Origin: Loripinus fragilis | Taxonomy: Eukaryota > Mollusca > Bivalvia > Lucinida > Lucinidae | Assembly: GCA_964019695.1 (NCBI GenBank) | Contig: OZ026527.1 | Coordinates: forward strand, 70,392,593 to 70,456,592 | Direction: 5' to 3' | DNA: 64,000 nt | Shown: positions 33,726-44,799 of the stretch, in pieces | Layout: every line of letters starts with the position of its first letter | How positions within the stretch are numbered: position 1 is the first letter of the stretch | The notes under the pieces: generated by a model | What the model saw: the letters and a program-made list of their open reading frames with translations, nothing else | The model's database searches: none | What the model was told of the DNA's origin: nothing | Made by a program: the position numbers and the translations under genes

Positions 33726-35041
33726 GAACATTTCAGCACTCAGCAGATGACAAAGCAAAATATGTTGTGATTGACACTTTAAGGGTTAACTTTTTTGCAT
33801 ATCAATGTTGTCTGCTGATAACCTTACCCAGAAGGCAAAGAGTTTCCTCTGGAAAGGGATTCAGATGTATAGGGGGGAATCAATTTGATGATTTTAACTC
33901 AGGCCATCCTTAAAACAATCATCAATGTTTGTTTGCTGTCAGACGACAGAGTGTGAGACTCACTCAAAATGCCACCTACCAAAAAAAAAGTATGTCTGTT
34001 TCGCCACATTTCCAAGAAATATTTTATTATAATTTTAGACATTTTTCTTAAAACTTTAATGACTTTTAAATAAATCGGTGAAAAATGAATTAAATATCTT
34101 TTGACCTGTAAAATTTTGAGCAGGCCTAGGTGACCGCAAACAATTTTTTAAAGGATGGCCTCATTTTTCTAAAATAATAAAAATATCCCAATGAAAATGA
34201 AATAATTTGGGCTCAAAAGAGGGTTCAAGTGAACCCCATCTGGATACACCACTGGTTAAATAACTAACATGATTGAGCCTTTTTTCAAGGCAGACAATAT
34301 TTGTTCAGCATTCGGAATTTCGGATTGGTCCGTTTCTGATCGTTGCCATTATACACATGAATATACAAATGTAAATAAGTCTCTATATATATTGATGGAC
34401 ATTACACAAGTTTAGATGGAAAATGAACATTTTTGTAAAATTATCGCATAATTTAGTAAGCTCCATAAAATTTATTTTCGTTCTTTTTGTGCCAAATTCG
34501 CATATGAACTTATCAATGTCCTAATTAATTAAATCATTCATCAAACTGGTCAATGACTTGAATCTTGGGGTGGGCAAATATGGATCGATGGCTGGGCTGG
34601 ACTTTTAGACACATGACGACCCAAAGTTCTGAACTGTTCATTCTAAGACTAGTGTCTCTTTTCCTGTTACCATGATAGCATGGTCTGTTATCTGTGGCTG
34701 TGCATGTCTTATTTGTGACATTTTCTTCATCAATAGAATTTATATAGATCTTGTCTAGAATTTATGAATATAATATACAGCCAAAGAGTTAATGATATTA
34801 TGTTGAACTGTATAATGTATTTCAGCAGCTGCATTCTATGGTCTCTCATTATATATGTCAGTAGTGCCATGAAATATACATTCAAAGGCATTGTAGGAGC
34901 CATAATCATAGCGTGAATAAGACGGCAAAGAAACTCTCCTGGCTAAAGAAACTGCAAACAGTTACTTTAGGCGCCAGCTAATGTCTTAAGTTGGAAGTGC
35001 TAGCTTCAGCCTTTTAAAAGTTTATTATTGAAAAGATGCCA
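33726..35041. other. No recognised feature
   Basis: AT-rich; no coding frame above background, tandem array or inverted termini noticed. Confidence 0.35.
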
Positions 35042-35150
35042 ACTTGTCTTCCTGGTGTCTCGTTATGGTTGAGCGGCTCTTCCTTGCCGTGCCACAGGGT
35101 TGTCTGCGGTTTGTGATTGTGGTATTTCCTGATCTTACTCACTTACAATT
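35042..35150 (+). mobile_element. 5'-truncated PLE 3' end
   Basis: GTCTTCCTGGTGTCTCGT through GTATTTCCTGATCTTACTCACTTAC matches the last ~105 bases of the PLE terminus at 14500-14605. It has the same 3' edge as the 21280 copy and no coding sequence. Confidence 0.8.
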
Positions 35151-36277
35151 TTTGCAGCTAAAATATATATTACCGTGATAATTTGATAAAGTATTTTCTC
35201 ATATAAACCAAAAAAAAGCCTTTTAGGAAAGGGTTCTTTGAAGTTCAGCAGAATTCCATTCATCATACCTACATTCATTGCTGGTTCTCGGTTTACAGAT
35301 GGTCAGAACCAGCAAGTAATGTGGATATGGTGAATGGTTCCTGATTTTTCTCACCTGGTTTTTTATTTTTTGTCATTTTTTTCTAAAAATGATTAAATCA
35401 TGATGATAAAGAGCAAGGAGATACAAGTTAAGTACCTCCCAGCAGAAACAATATAGCAGCAAGATGAGTTCTGTGCATCGAAGCATGATGGAACCAATTT
35501 ACAGTGTACTGTGACCACTGACCAAGTTAGTTTTGGCCTAAACTAAAAGATAGAGAAGCAATATCTAACAATAGGTGGTTTGACTATCGCATACTGACCT
35601 ATTCGATTTGAACATTGTGGGTACATGCGACATATTTGTTTACCAAATGCGTCACCAAATTATGTGATTCACCTGATTGGTTGATTCAAACTTGTTATCA
35701 ATCCGCCAGGGTTCGCGCTAGTGGTAGGCTGGTAGCCATTGTCGCAAAATGCAAAGAAATAATAAATTTGGCGCAAAAAAAATTAATTCGGCGCAAAAAA
35801 TATTAACTTGGCGACAACTATTGTCGAAAAAAAATTGCTGGTGAAAATTTTTGTCTGGCCTTGGAACGTCACCTCGAGAAGGTCACCTCCCGCTAAAAGT
35901 CATTGACTCGTTTTGTCCATGTATATCTTAATTTTCAATTATTAACATCACACAATTCTGTAGCGGGTGGAGTCAAACCTGAACATCATGCCTCACACAC
36001 TTCTGACATCTGTCAAGTGGTCACTGCATGCGTAGGTCTAAACCAAAACCGCATCATTATGTGTCACTGAAACCGCTTTTTGACCTTGCCATGTGCGATG
36101 ACGTGTTTTCAAAAATGTTTTAGTGTAGGAAAATCTTATCACTCTGTCGCTAAACACTGTACATTTGTAAACTAATACAAATTATTGTTAGTGTTTAGCT
36201 ACCAAAGGTTACTTGACGTCTCCACAAACAGATTCTACGAGGTTTGACTTCAAAGTGGGCTATTGGTCACGAATTAC
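35151..36277. other. No gene; isolated hairpins
   Basis: Unassigned. The region 35280-35312 can form a hairpin with CTGGTTCT/AGAACCAG arms. GGCGCAAAAAA recurs near 35770 and 35790. Confidence 0.35.
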
Positions 36278-36756
36278 GGACAACTTGGCCCAAAACCAAC
36301 TCGGCCCATGCCAGCTCGGCCCACATAAAACTCGGCCCATGCCAACTCGGCCCAAGTTTATAAGACAACTCGGCCCACATTCATAAGACAACTCGGCCCA
36401 TATATTTTTTGAAGTACATACAAGTTGCATGCTCATGTATGATGCAGCCAGATTGCTTGTGCATTAGCATACCTGTATATGCAATGACGGGTCTAGTTTT
36501 GGTTCAGGGGGTTCGCTCGAACCCCCTCCATGCCCCCCACGCTGTTTTTAAATAGATATCCTATAAAGTGCAATAATTTGGTCTCGATGGGACCAAATTA
36601 TTTCATTTACATGGGAAATTTAAAGATTATGACATGCTCATATATGCCTCGACATGCACGCGCATGTATGTTTCTGACATTATCTTTGTACATGTTTATG
36701 CATGTTTCTATTAAATCTGTCTCAATATGTCTTTTAGTTTGCTGTCTATACATGAT

Positions 36757-37055
36757 GGTCTAGATGGGGTATAATGATTAGTGAATAATGGCCCTTTTTT
36801 ATAATGAATAGTGATAAATGAGCCAAAAAAGTAATGAATAGTGAATAACGAGAGCCTAAAAAATAATGAATAATCCTATTTTTTAATGAATTGAGGAAAA
36901 AATTAATGAATAGTGAATAATCAGATTTATTTGCCACCTTTCTTACTTTTAATGAATAATTGGTCTTATTTTAATGAATAACCCAAAATTTTAATGAGAT
37001 GAATAATGGGCTAAATTTTTAATGAATAGTGAATACCAGACCCCCCATCCAGACC
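36757..37055. mobile_element. Nested element rich in AATGAATAGTGAATA
   Basis: Ends GGTCTAGATGGGG and (reverse complement) GGTCTGGATGGGG are short inverted repeats. Between them about nine variants of AATGAATAGTGAATAA alternate with short spacers. It lies wholly inside the fold-back element at 36278-37791. Confidence 0.55.
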
Positions 37056-37124
37056 CTCATACATGTACATGTATGTCTATCCGTCTGCCTGTGCATGAAC
37101 ATTCAAGTGCCTGTCTGTACACGT

Positions 37125-37152
37125 ATGTGTGTGTGTGCGCGCGCGCGCGTGT
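37125..37152. repeat. TG/CG dinucleotide run
   Basis: TGTGTGTGTG passes directly into CGCGCGCGCG, an alternating purine-pyrimidine tract of 28 bases of the kind able to adopt Z-DNA. Confidence 0.85.
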
Positions 37153-37854
37153 ATCAAAGTGTTCATAATGTCTGAAATGTTGGTCCTTATCCCATCGACT
37201 AGTAGATAATGATCAGACGAGCCTGCGCATATGCTCAGTCTCGTCAGAGCCGTCGCTGCTATCAAACATAGAGTAAGGAACTGTGGATTTATGCTTCTAG
37301 CATCACACCATTTTTCACATTTAAATATGTAATTTTACAAACAGTGAAGACCCAGAAGAAATGTCGCATGATGCGTCATTTCTGCTTGCTAGTACCGAGA
37401 TGGTCTTTTGAGAGACAAAAAAGAATTGGTATGCTCAGACCAGTTAGGTTGCGAATTTACGCGTATGCTCATTATTGACTATAACAGCGTGGCCTCTAAC
37501 GAGATATGGCAATTTGTGATTTTCCGTTTGTGTCTGCGCTGTTAACCATGATAAAATTCAGTATGCACCAACGGGTAAGGATACTTGATTCTAAGGCTAA
37601 CGTGAAGGGACGAATCTTGCAGTTAAATACTTCAATCCCTCTTAAATGTTGGACGGGTTGTCTATTTATAAAACTTATATTGGGCCGAGTTGGCATGGGC
37701 CGAGTTTTGAATCTTGGGCCGAGTTGGCATGGGCCGTGTTTTAGGTGGGCCGAGTTGGCATGGGCCGAGTTGGTTTTGGGCCGAGTTGTCCTGCACCCTT
37801 GGTCACAGTGTGGTCAATACTTTCAATATCAATACCAAACCTTTCTAGTACTAT

Positions 37855-37925
37855 GGATCTCAGTGGCTCAGTTGATGGAATGTTAGACTGGGGATCAAAG
37901 GGTTGCTACTTCGAGACTGGCTGCC
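37855..37925 (+). repeat. tRNA-like SINE head (degenerate)
   Basis: AGTGGCTCAGTTGATGGAATG resembles a pol III A box, and GCTACTTCGAGACTG about 40 bases later resembles a B box. TTAGACTGGGGATCAAAGGG between them fits the anticodon arm of a tRNA-like sequence. It abuts the LINE fragment beginning near 37926; no tail separates them. Confidence 0.42.
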
Positions 37926-38322
37926 TTTGTCCTTTGAAAGGACAGAACAGAAGCAACTTAAAACTGATTGCGAAATAATCTGGGTTAAACTTGACATTGT
38001 TGCTGCCAAACCACTTTATATTGCAGCTTACTACCGTCCGAAGGAGAGTGATGCTCATAGCCTCGAAGAACTAAATAGGTCACTGGAGATGGTAAGTATG
38101 AGGAAAGGCAATATATGGGTCTTGGGAGACTTTAACTTTCCCAAGTTCTCATGGGACTCTGAACATGTTCCCACCATCAAACCAGGATGCAGATATCCCT
38201 CCATATACAACAGCTTTATCTCCTGCCTAGATGATTACAGCCTAGTTCAAATGGTGAGTAAACCCACCAGAGGTGACAATGTTCTTGACCTGTTCCTGAC
38301 ATCAAATCACACCCTCCCTTAG
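37926..38322 (+). pseudogene. LINE endonuclease (APE-type) fragment
   Basis: An open frame (37903-38322) reads CEIIWVKLDI, LYIAAYYRPKESD, WVLGDFNFPKFSWD and LVQMVSKPTRGDNVLDLFLT. The GDFN box and the late NVLDLFLT block are C-terminal motifs of the apurinic-type endonuclease of CR1/Jockey-like LINEs, which nicks the target to prime reverse transcription. Only the last ~130 residues of the domain are present. The frame stops just after homology ends at 38322. The later LINE part at 39720 is in the same orientation, so the two are probably remains of one insertion or of related insertions. Confidence 0.8.
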
Positions 38323-39719
38323 CAAAAAAACAGGCCTCTGGTGAACATTGCTGCTGAGCTACAGTAAAGCTGTCGCAAGCTTTCTGCAATGTATGCTGCA
38401 AGGTTACGGCAAACTTTTACCATGCAAATGAGCTCCTTATTTGTTTATGGCTTTCCTCTGGCAAACTCGCAGGAAAGTCATCGCTTTAATTACGGCTTCT
38501 GGCGATGCTTCGGTGATGACTTTTCATAATGAATATTCATAAGAAACTTTCGGCGAAGCAGCTGCGAACATCGCCAGAACATTACCACAGTTTCTGGTTA
38601 TGCTATGGCACACTCATAATGGCTAATGAATATTCATAGGTTTCAATTATGTTCGTATAATAGATTACCTCCCTTTAAGAGATAGATTAACTCCCTTGAA
38701 AATTACCTATTATCTCCCTTAAAGGGATCTATTGTTGGTTAATGTAATTTTTCAAGTGCTTACTGTTACATGGTAATTCTGCATGCTTCTGTTAATTATA
38801 TTTTTCAAAGTTGTCGAACATGAAATAGTTTGGATCCAGATCAGGTCCTATCTTTTGTATAGGTCCAGTTAAGGAAAGCTTTTCATCGTAAAATTGTGAT
38901 TATTTCCCAATCCATCAATTTATACATGTGTTTTTGGTGCTCAAAAGAACCGTCTCATTGAGACGGTTCTTTTGAGTACCCACAACATATGTTTTAGTTG
39001 AGAATTAAGAAAAGTAATTTTCAGATACACACTCTTATCTGGGGGCCTGCAGTTTTGTTGTGCAATTTTGCTGGGCCTGATCTGGTTTTAAACTGTGTGC
39101 AAATCTTACCAGTTGACGAAACTATTGTGGACAAAGTGTTTAAACACTGAATGAACACTGTTTAATACTGTATATATTATATAGAAACATATAAGTTGTG
39201 AAAAAGTTTCTTTTAATGGCTTGAATAGCTGTACCGGAAATGTTTTCTAGAACAGTTATGGCATCCACATTTTTAAGAGAGAGTTAAAGTTCGTAGTCCT
39301 TCATTCAAGGATAGTGTATAATTTTTATCTATAATTTATGACTAAAATAGTTTAAACCTACCTTAGATCTTTACATCTCTGAGTCCAAATTAAGTATTCA
39401 CAAAATAGCTATATTTCAGGAAAACAAAGAGATGAGAATTCCTTTCACACTCAGCTTTACTTTCTGACCATGTTATCTCTTTCACCCAGTTTCTGTAAGT
39501 GACCAGTATTTAAGAATTTTGGACAAGATCTTGTCTTCTAAATTAATTAATACCATATCGTAACTATGGAAACTGAGAATATAATTCTTTTGGCAAACCT
39601 GTGGTGCTTAATTGCATTTTGATGCTTCTCTGGCGAACCTGTGGCAAAGTTACCAGCAGGTTGCAGGAAATTAAATAATTTCTGCAATGCTTTGGTGAAA
39701 GCGGCATTGGGAGAGAACC
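38323..39719. repeat. Non-LINE sequence between LINE parts; nested MITEs
   Basis: Holds GGATCCAGATCAGG (38831-38844 region) and GGGCCTGATCTGG (39073-39086 region), the two halves of a TTAA-type hairpin MITE core like the one at 53449-53661. They are separated by the hairpin element at 38886-39035. Repeated CTCTGG.GAAC and GGCAAA words near 38335-38600 and 39590-39700 suggest another inverted element spanning the interval, not resolved. Confidence 0.45.
38886..39035. mobile_element. Hairpin MITE, second copy
   Basis: Core 38940-38976 reads CTCAAAAGAACCGTCTCA and its perfect complement, identical in design to 32841-32877. Outer arms (TTTATACATGTG against CACAACATATG) pair less well. It splits a TTAA-type MITE. 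Confidence 0.72.
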
Positions 39720-40436
39720 TGGGATATGGAGTTTAACCCAGGCAAATGCCAGGTTATCCATATTACCCGCTCAAAAAGCCCGGTCAAGTCCAGATACTTC
39801 ATGCATAACCAGGAACTAGAATCTGTGGATGCAGCGAAGTATCTGGGTGTGACCATCAGCAAGGACCTGAGCTGGAACACCCACATAAACAACATTACCA
39901 GTACCGCTAACAAAACACTGGGTTTTGTCAAAAGAAACGTAGTAACCAAAAATAAAGATATCAAAACCATGGCAAACAACTCCCTTGTCCGTCCACAGTT
40001 TGAATATGCATCAGTCGTCTGGAGCCCTTACACCAAAGACAACATTAACAAAATTGAAAAGGTCCAAAGAAGGGCAGCCAGATGGGTCACGAATGACAAC
40101 TCCTCATATAGTAGCGTAACGGATATGCTGAGCAACCTTGGATGGCGATCCCTAGAAAACAGACGTACCGACACGCGCCTCACTATGTTCTATAAGATCG
40201 TTTACGGCCTAGTTGCCATACCACTTCCATCATATTTTGAGCATCCTGAAGTATACACTCGCCATATGCACTCTCTTTCTTACAGACAGATTCATACATC
40301 AGTCTGTTATTATAAATACTCATTTTTCCCCATATCCATTGTTCTTTGGAACAAGTTACCAGCTGATCTCGTCCTGGTTTCTGATCTTGACTCCTTTAAA
40401 ACAGGAGTCAGCGAGATCAATCATACACAGCCTTAA
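39720..40436 (+). pseudogene. LINE reverse transcriptase C-terminal part
   Basis: The frame reads MEFNPGKCQVIHITRS, YLGVTISKDLSWNTHI, VRPQFEYASVVWSPY, IEKVQRRAARWV and LGWRSLENRR. These are the thumb and post-RT blocks of CR1/Jockey-like LINE ORF2 proteins, which copy their RNA at nicked target DNA. The fingers and palm, including the catalytic aspartates, are absent: sequence left of 39716 is unrelated. About 236 codons are open to a natural-looking stop at 40436, so decay by point mutation is mild although the element is inactive. The 3' end is near 40640. Confidence 0.85.
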
Positions 40437-40640
40437 ATGCATACTGTTTTTAATCTGCTTTTAACTCCATGTTATTAACACCTAACACTATCATCTTTAT
40501 TTTCATCTCACTATCATTCTTTTATCTTAACCTCTTGTTTTTAATCTTTCTTACTAACACACCATGCGCATGCAAACATCCCAATAATACTCGGAAGAGG
40601 GTTCGGGATTATGAAGAGATAGATAGATAGATAGATAGAC
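40437..40640 (+). repeat. LINE 3' untranslated region with GATA tail
   Basis: Non-coding sequence after the stop at 40436 ends in five to six GATA repeats (40618-40639). A short microsatellite at the 3' end is usual for CR1-like LINEs and marks the end of the insertion. Confidence 0.7.
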
Positions 40641-41401
40641 ATTTTTTCACTTGCTGCCTTAGTAAAGCTGCAGGCCACTTTCGCTTCCACGAATTCTGGT
40701 TACAACAATTTTGGTTTCATTATCAGCGCGACTAACCTCAATTTCTGCATTCGCAAACTTCGACGAATCGTAACGAATTTTATTTCCTTACGTACCCGTG
40801 TATGTATCATTGACGGCACTGTGATCCACGTGTGTCGCGGTCTCGTTCAACTGAAAAAATCAATTCTGACCAAGGAGGATAAATCTAGCAACTTTAGGCA
40901 ATATTTGTAACAGCAATTGAAGAGTCTGAGGACAGCTGAAACCGCAAATGATGGTAATGTTGGGATTTGCCGTTACGGTTAATGTCAAACGGAGCGTGCA
41001 ATGGCGTTAAGCTTGTTGTCCATTGTACTGCGGATTCCAATATGGCCGCAATTGGCTAAATATCGAGCAACCTCACGTGCACGGTGCGTGCAACTTGCAT
41101 CTTTGGTTGTTTGGTCCCCTGCTTTTAGCACCTACAGGCTGTACGCCCGGGTACAAAAATAGGTCGAATAACGCCGAGCTATTCCAAAAAGACCTTCTCT
41201 CGGGTGCTAAGGCGTTCGCAAGAAACTGAAGCGTTGAAATGCCGACTGTGAACAAACGCCTATTTAATCATTGCTCATGGGGGAAATGGGACTGGTTCTC
41301 GCTTTTCAATGAAAGCCTTACGGACAGCGTCTCGAAAGCAGGATAAAAGCTGTCACAAAGTTTTTGGATCCTAAGCTCAGTGTATAAGCGTGCTTGGACG
41401 C
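40641..41401. other. No recognised feature
   Basis: Relatively GC-richer than surroundings, with several CpGs, but I see no promoter architecture or coding frame. Two short frames on opposite strands (41023-41255) are overlapping shadows without motifs. Confidence 0.35.
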
Positions 41402-41551
41402 ACGTAATAAACAGACGCAAACAAAGGCATAACAAACACAAGACAGAAAGAAACAAATTAAAGATCCACAAAAGAAGTTCCGCCTTGGAACGGTCAGTAA
41501 AATCTTTTACTGGAGGGCTTAAACTGGTTTCACGGCGCCAACCTCAAAAGA
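41402..41551 (-). repeat. PLE-related repeat, family Q, internal part
   Basis: AAACAGACGCAAACAAAGGC, then AGTTCCGCCTTGGAACGGTC, then TTTTACTGGAGGGCTTAAAC match 3188-3310. The terminal GTAAGTAAGGG part is missing on the left, so the 3' end was lost or truncated. Confidence 0.6.
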
Positions 41552-41813
41552 CGAATGCTGTCAGTTATGTCAGGATGACCGTTCTTTGGCTAACTCCTCT
41601 TCACTGCTTTTAGGCAAACTGGAAGAATCAAACAATATGCCGCAAAAACTTTATTAGAATAGCAGATGACAACTAGACACTGATGAAATATCGTTTCAAA
41701 TGTGTTAATGTCACCGGTCGTGAGATCGGTCCTTCGGAATGACGAATACAAAACTCGAATATAGGCAATATATGTTTAATAATGAGCAGCAACCATGGCA
41801 TCAAATAGTCCGG

Positions 41814-41910
41814 AACCTGGAACAATAATATATATATATATAAAATATATTAAATATGAGCTCTACAGAAAGTATAGAACTTATCTGTTCAAGGTCTTTA
41901 TGGCAAGTGC
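41814..41910. repeat. ~95-bp direct repeat, copy 1
   Basis: ACCTGGAACAATAATATATA through CTTTATGGCAAGTGC recurs at 42257-42351 with only an (AT)n length difference. Flanks of the two copies differ, so only this block was duplicated. Confidence 0.8.
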
Positions 41911-42256
41911 CGTACAAAATAGGCCTTTGCAACGCATACCCTAAAACCAAGTGTTATCATCCAAGAACATAGATTGTGTAAACTCATTGGAAACGTCTCG
42001 TAGAGGTGCTTCCAAAGAGTGTACCCAGTCTAGATTCAATATGGTGAAACAGGTAGCGAATAATGTACCAGGCATTGGAATTTAAATAGGAATTTGGCTG
42101 CCAAGACAAGTTAACATTCAACAGGATAATGGGTCGGATTTATGAAATATTCAGAAATCTTGCAGTTTCGTTTACAAAATCACATTATAGCGATACTTTA
42201 CAAAATACAATTCACATATTTCCTAACACAAAACTATGAAATACAATATGTACATA

Positions 42257-42351
42257 CCTGGAACAATAATATATATAAAATATATTAAATATGAGCTCTA
42301 CAGAAAGTATAGAACTTATCTGTTCAAGGTCTTTATGGCAAGTGCAGTTGT
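42257..42351. repeat. ~95-bp direct repeat, copy 2
   Basis: Partner of 41814-41910, in direct orientation 443 bases downstream. Solo ends of an unknown element, or a local copy-paste, are both possible. Confidence 0.8.
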
Positions 42352-42642
42352 GCATATTAGTGAAGCATGCATTTTAGCTCAAAAGATCATGCCATAGGCG
42401 ACAAAGGCTTTGTTCACAGGTACCTCACATCCCTTATAACCAGAATACAGGTAAAGTGTCTGCGACGGCACACCACCCCGTATAACATGTACGTGTTGGG
42501 TAACTCACCTAAATATAGCGGCTATTACATACTCCCTTGCTTTATGAAATGGCGTCCCGACATTTACTTATAAAAAATTACCCTCTGGTGGGATGTGGCA
42601 CGAATAACATATCTTAGATAGTTTCGCACAACAACAACAACG

Positions 42643-42685
<43 letters not shown>
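42643..42685. repeat. (AAT)n microsatellite
   Basis: About fourteen uninterrupted ATA triplets. Confidence 0.95.
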
Positions 42686-42687
<2 letters not shown>

Positions 42688-42917
42688 TCCAAGCTCTAGA
42701 AGAGCATGACTAGAGCCCATGCATAATTGGCGTGGCTGAAACCAATCTACATTTTAGTAATAAAAGACCATACCATCTGACACAATATAATGTTAAGACT
42801 TATCATTTGAACATATAAACATGGACATCTACAGCAACCTTACTGCTATCAATTCATACAAAATGGTAAAAATACAGCAATCACACTAATGGAACGTACA
42901 GTTTAATAGAAAATACC

Positions 42918-43285
42918 ACCCCTCAACAAAAGCATGAATTTACTCCACGTCAAACGCACAGGCAGAGAACTTCTTTCAGCTCAATTGCTTATCAGGAAGC
43001 ATCTTGCCAGTTTGGCATAGAGAAATTCACACAATAATAAAATACGGTATTCGCAAAGGCTGGTTATCAGGGTTGTATCTAAGCATGCAAACTTTAGTCT
43101 GCATAGATTAATAGCTAATATCAATCCCCATCAAAAGCACGAATCTACTCCACGTCAAACGCACAGGCAGAGAACTTCTGTCAGCCCAATTGCTTATCAG
43201 GAAGCCTTTTGCCAGTTTGGCGTAGAGAAATCCACACAATAATAGAGAATGATATTTCAAGAGGCTGGATATTGGGGATTTATTG
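42918..43285. repeat. ~165-bp tandem pair
   Basis: CTCCACGTCAAACGCACAGG..AGAGAACTTCT and GCTTATCAGGAAGC occur at 42944-43000 and again at 43147-43206, with flanking CCCC.TCAA.AAAGCA.GAAT. Two diverged units, period about 205 including spacer. Function unknown. Confidence 0.7.
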
Positions 43286-44133
43286 AAACATGCCAAATCC
43301 CATTATAATAGTCGCTAGACTATTTATAGATTGACATCAAGCAACCTTGTACAATCCATGACATTTACACCCTGCCAAGCAAACTGGCGTCCCGACAGTT
43401 ATAATGAGAAAAAAAAAACACTCATATATCAGGACACTCTCTCAGAATCATATATGATATACAGTTAACAGTGTACATATTAACTGTCTGAATAAACATA
43501 TGAACATTTAAAACAATATAGCATCTATCTTGAATATACATACAAACCGGAGGTATAGGTAGTTCATTGTGTCTGGGCAGATGGCTGTAAATCAAACATG
43601 TACATTATTGACTACACAATTATGGACAAAATAACTTTCAATGGAGGAAACATTATCTGCAACAACCCAACGAAAGTTTTTACATCTTATGATCAGCACA
43701 TAATACAAACACCATACATCTGGATAAGATAAGAAAACACTATAAACACATCGGGTTTCATGTAAAATCAATTAATCAAACATGTCCTGGAAATGCCACA
43801 ATAAATGGACACACTAATTGGATGAAGACAATTATTTCTCACCCTTGAAAACGCCATCTTATAGCGTCAGTAAAATAGATCGTCTCCTAAAACGTAAAAC
43901 AAACTGACAAAATATTACAATATGATGAAAGGAGACAGGCTATGGGATATGGACTGGTCTATAGGATAGGCTATAGGAAACATCAAAATTATACTACAAA
44001 TGAGTCAAATTAAAACAATACAATGATGACCTAATTAAAGCTCTGCAGAAATTTTCTGTATCACATATTCAACTGTATTCAAAGATATATGACCTCATTC
44101 TGGTTTACCCTGAAGGTGTGAGGGATTGTCGTG
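43286..44133. other. No recognised feature; expected position of Gypsy 3' LTR
   Basis: It lies just downstream, on the minus strand, of the Gypsy pol remnant, so an LTR and polypurine tract would be expected here. I could not identify either, nor a repeated long terminal sequence in the window. Confidence 0.3.
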
Positions 44134-44530
44134 TTACTGGCCTACTAGATGGGGTAACTGATGATCCCCTAGCAGAAGCTTGTTTTCCTGATGGTGTTTA
44201 CATGGTGGAGACCTCTTTTGGGGAATGATATATCTGGGGATGGCAGGCTGTTCCTCTGTTTGTTCTTCATCTTCATTCCCAGAACTGTCAGTTGATGAGT
44301 CTGCGTAGGTCTCCTCCTGAACAACATGAGTAGGCTTCTTTGGTTTGCTGGTCTCTTCCTCTAAAGAGCTAGGTAGAGCGTTGAAAGGTAGAAGCATATT
44401 ACGATGAAGGGGCTTTGGCTTGTTGGTTGAGTTCTCTTTCTTGGCCATATACAAGGGTATGTCTGGCATGGGTTGGTTGATGACCACATATGGAGTTGAT
44501 TCCCAGATGTCTGCCAGCTTGAACCATATG
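44134..44530 (-). pseudogene. Ty3/Gypsy polyprotein C-terminal remnant
   Basis: Minus-strand translation reads FKLADIWESTPYVVINQP, then IPLYMAKKE and LHRNMLLPFN, then an acidic, serine-rich tail (STDSSGNEDEEQTEEQ) and a stop. The W.STPYVV...LHRN.LLP order is the post-integrase end of Ty3/Gypsy pol in metazoans. Integrase and everything upstream is missing: the frame enters a SINE at 44530. The ~130 residues are open, so it is not heavily decayed. Activity is impossible from this fragment. Confidence 0.8.
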
Positions 44531-44797
44531 TAGTAGGGATAGGTATATAACACACTTCTACTGCTTTGCGGTAGAAGCCGGCTTTTACAGCGACGTGGTA
44601 GAGTGTTTGCCTTTAGATCCTGCGGCCCAGGTTCGATTCCCACCTCAGGCGGTTAGAATTTTTCTGCACCCTGTGACATTTGGTGGCCAGAATGTGGGGT
44701 CCACGGCTTGTGTTTCGGGCATCACTCAGTAGGAAATGTCACGGAATTACAGCCTGGTTCCGACTAGATTCGGGGACGAATCAATTTAAAGCAGGGA
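44526..44797 (+). repeat. tRNA-derived SINE, copy 1 (longer)
   Basis: GACGTGGTAGAGTGTTTG (A box, about 44593-44610) and GGTTCGATTCC (B box, 44630-44640) are in tRNA spacing. It is preceded by GGATAGGTATATAACACACT and followed by a ~150-base body starting TTTTTCTGCACCCTGTGACA and ending near GACGAATCAATTTAAAGC. It interrupts the Gypsy remnant. Confidence 0.8.
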
Positions 44798-44799
44798 AA

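Larger units (their letters stand above)
36278..37791. mobile_element. Fold-back element with repeat-built inverted termini
   Basis: Left terminus 36278 onward (GGACAACTTGGCCCAAAACC) and right terminus ending 37791 (reverse complement GGACAACTCGGCCCAAAACC) are inverted copies. Each arm of about 120-130 bases holds seven TCGGCCCA-type subrepeats, in the word CAACTCGGCCCATGC. The interior carries a nested inverted-repeat element (36757-37055), a perfect palindrome AGGGGGTTCGCTCGAACCCCCT (36505-36527 region) and a TG/CG run at 37125-37152. Arms made of short tandem repeats are typical of Foldback (FB)-class elements. No transposase ORF; the frame at 37506-37886 only translates the subrepeats. 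No clear target duplication. Confidence 0.75.

Noticed and set aside
37506..37886. 126-codon frame with repeated RVG/GPSWHG phrases
   Set aside because: Translation of the GGGCCGAGTTGG subrepeats of the fold-back arm.
44590..44645. tRNA gene (and 44866-44920)
   Set aside because: The B box is perfect, but the sequence occurs twice with a shared non-tRNA leader and tail, so it is a SINE.
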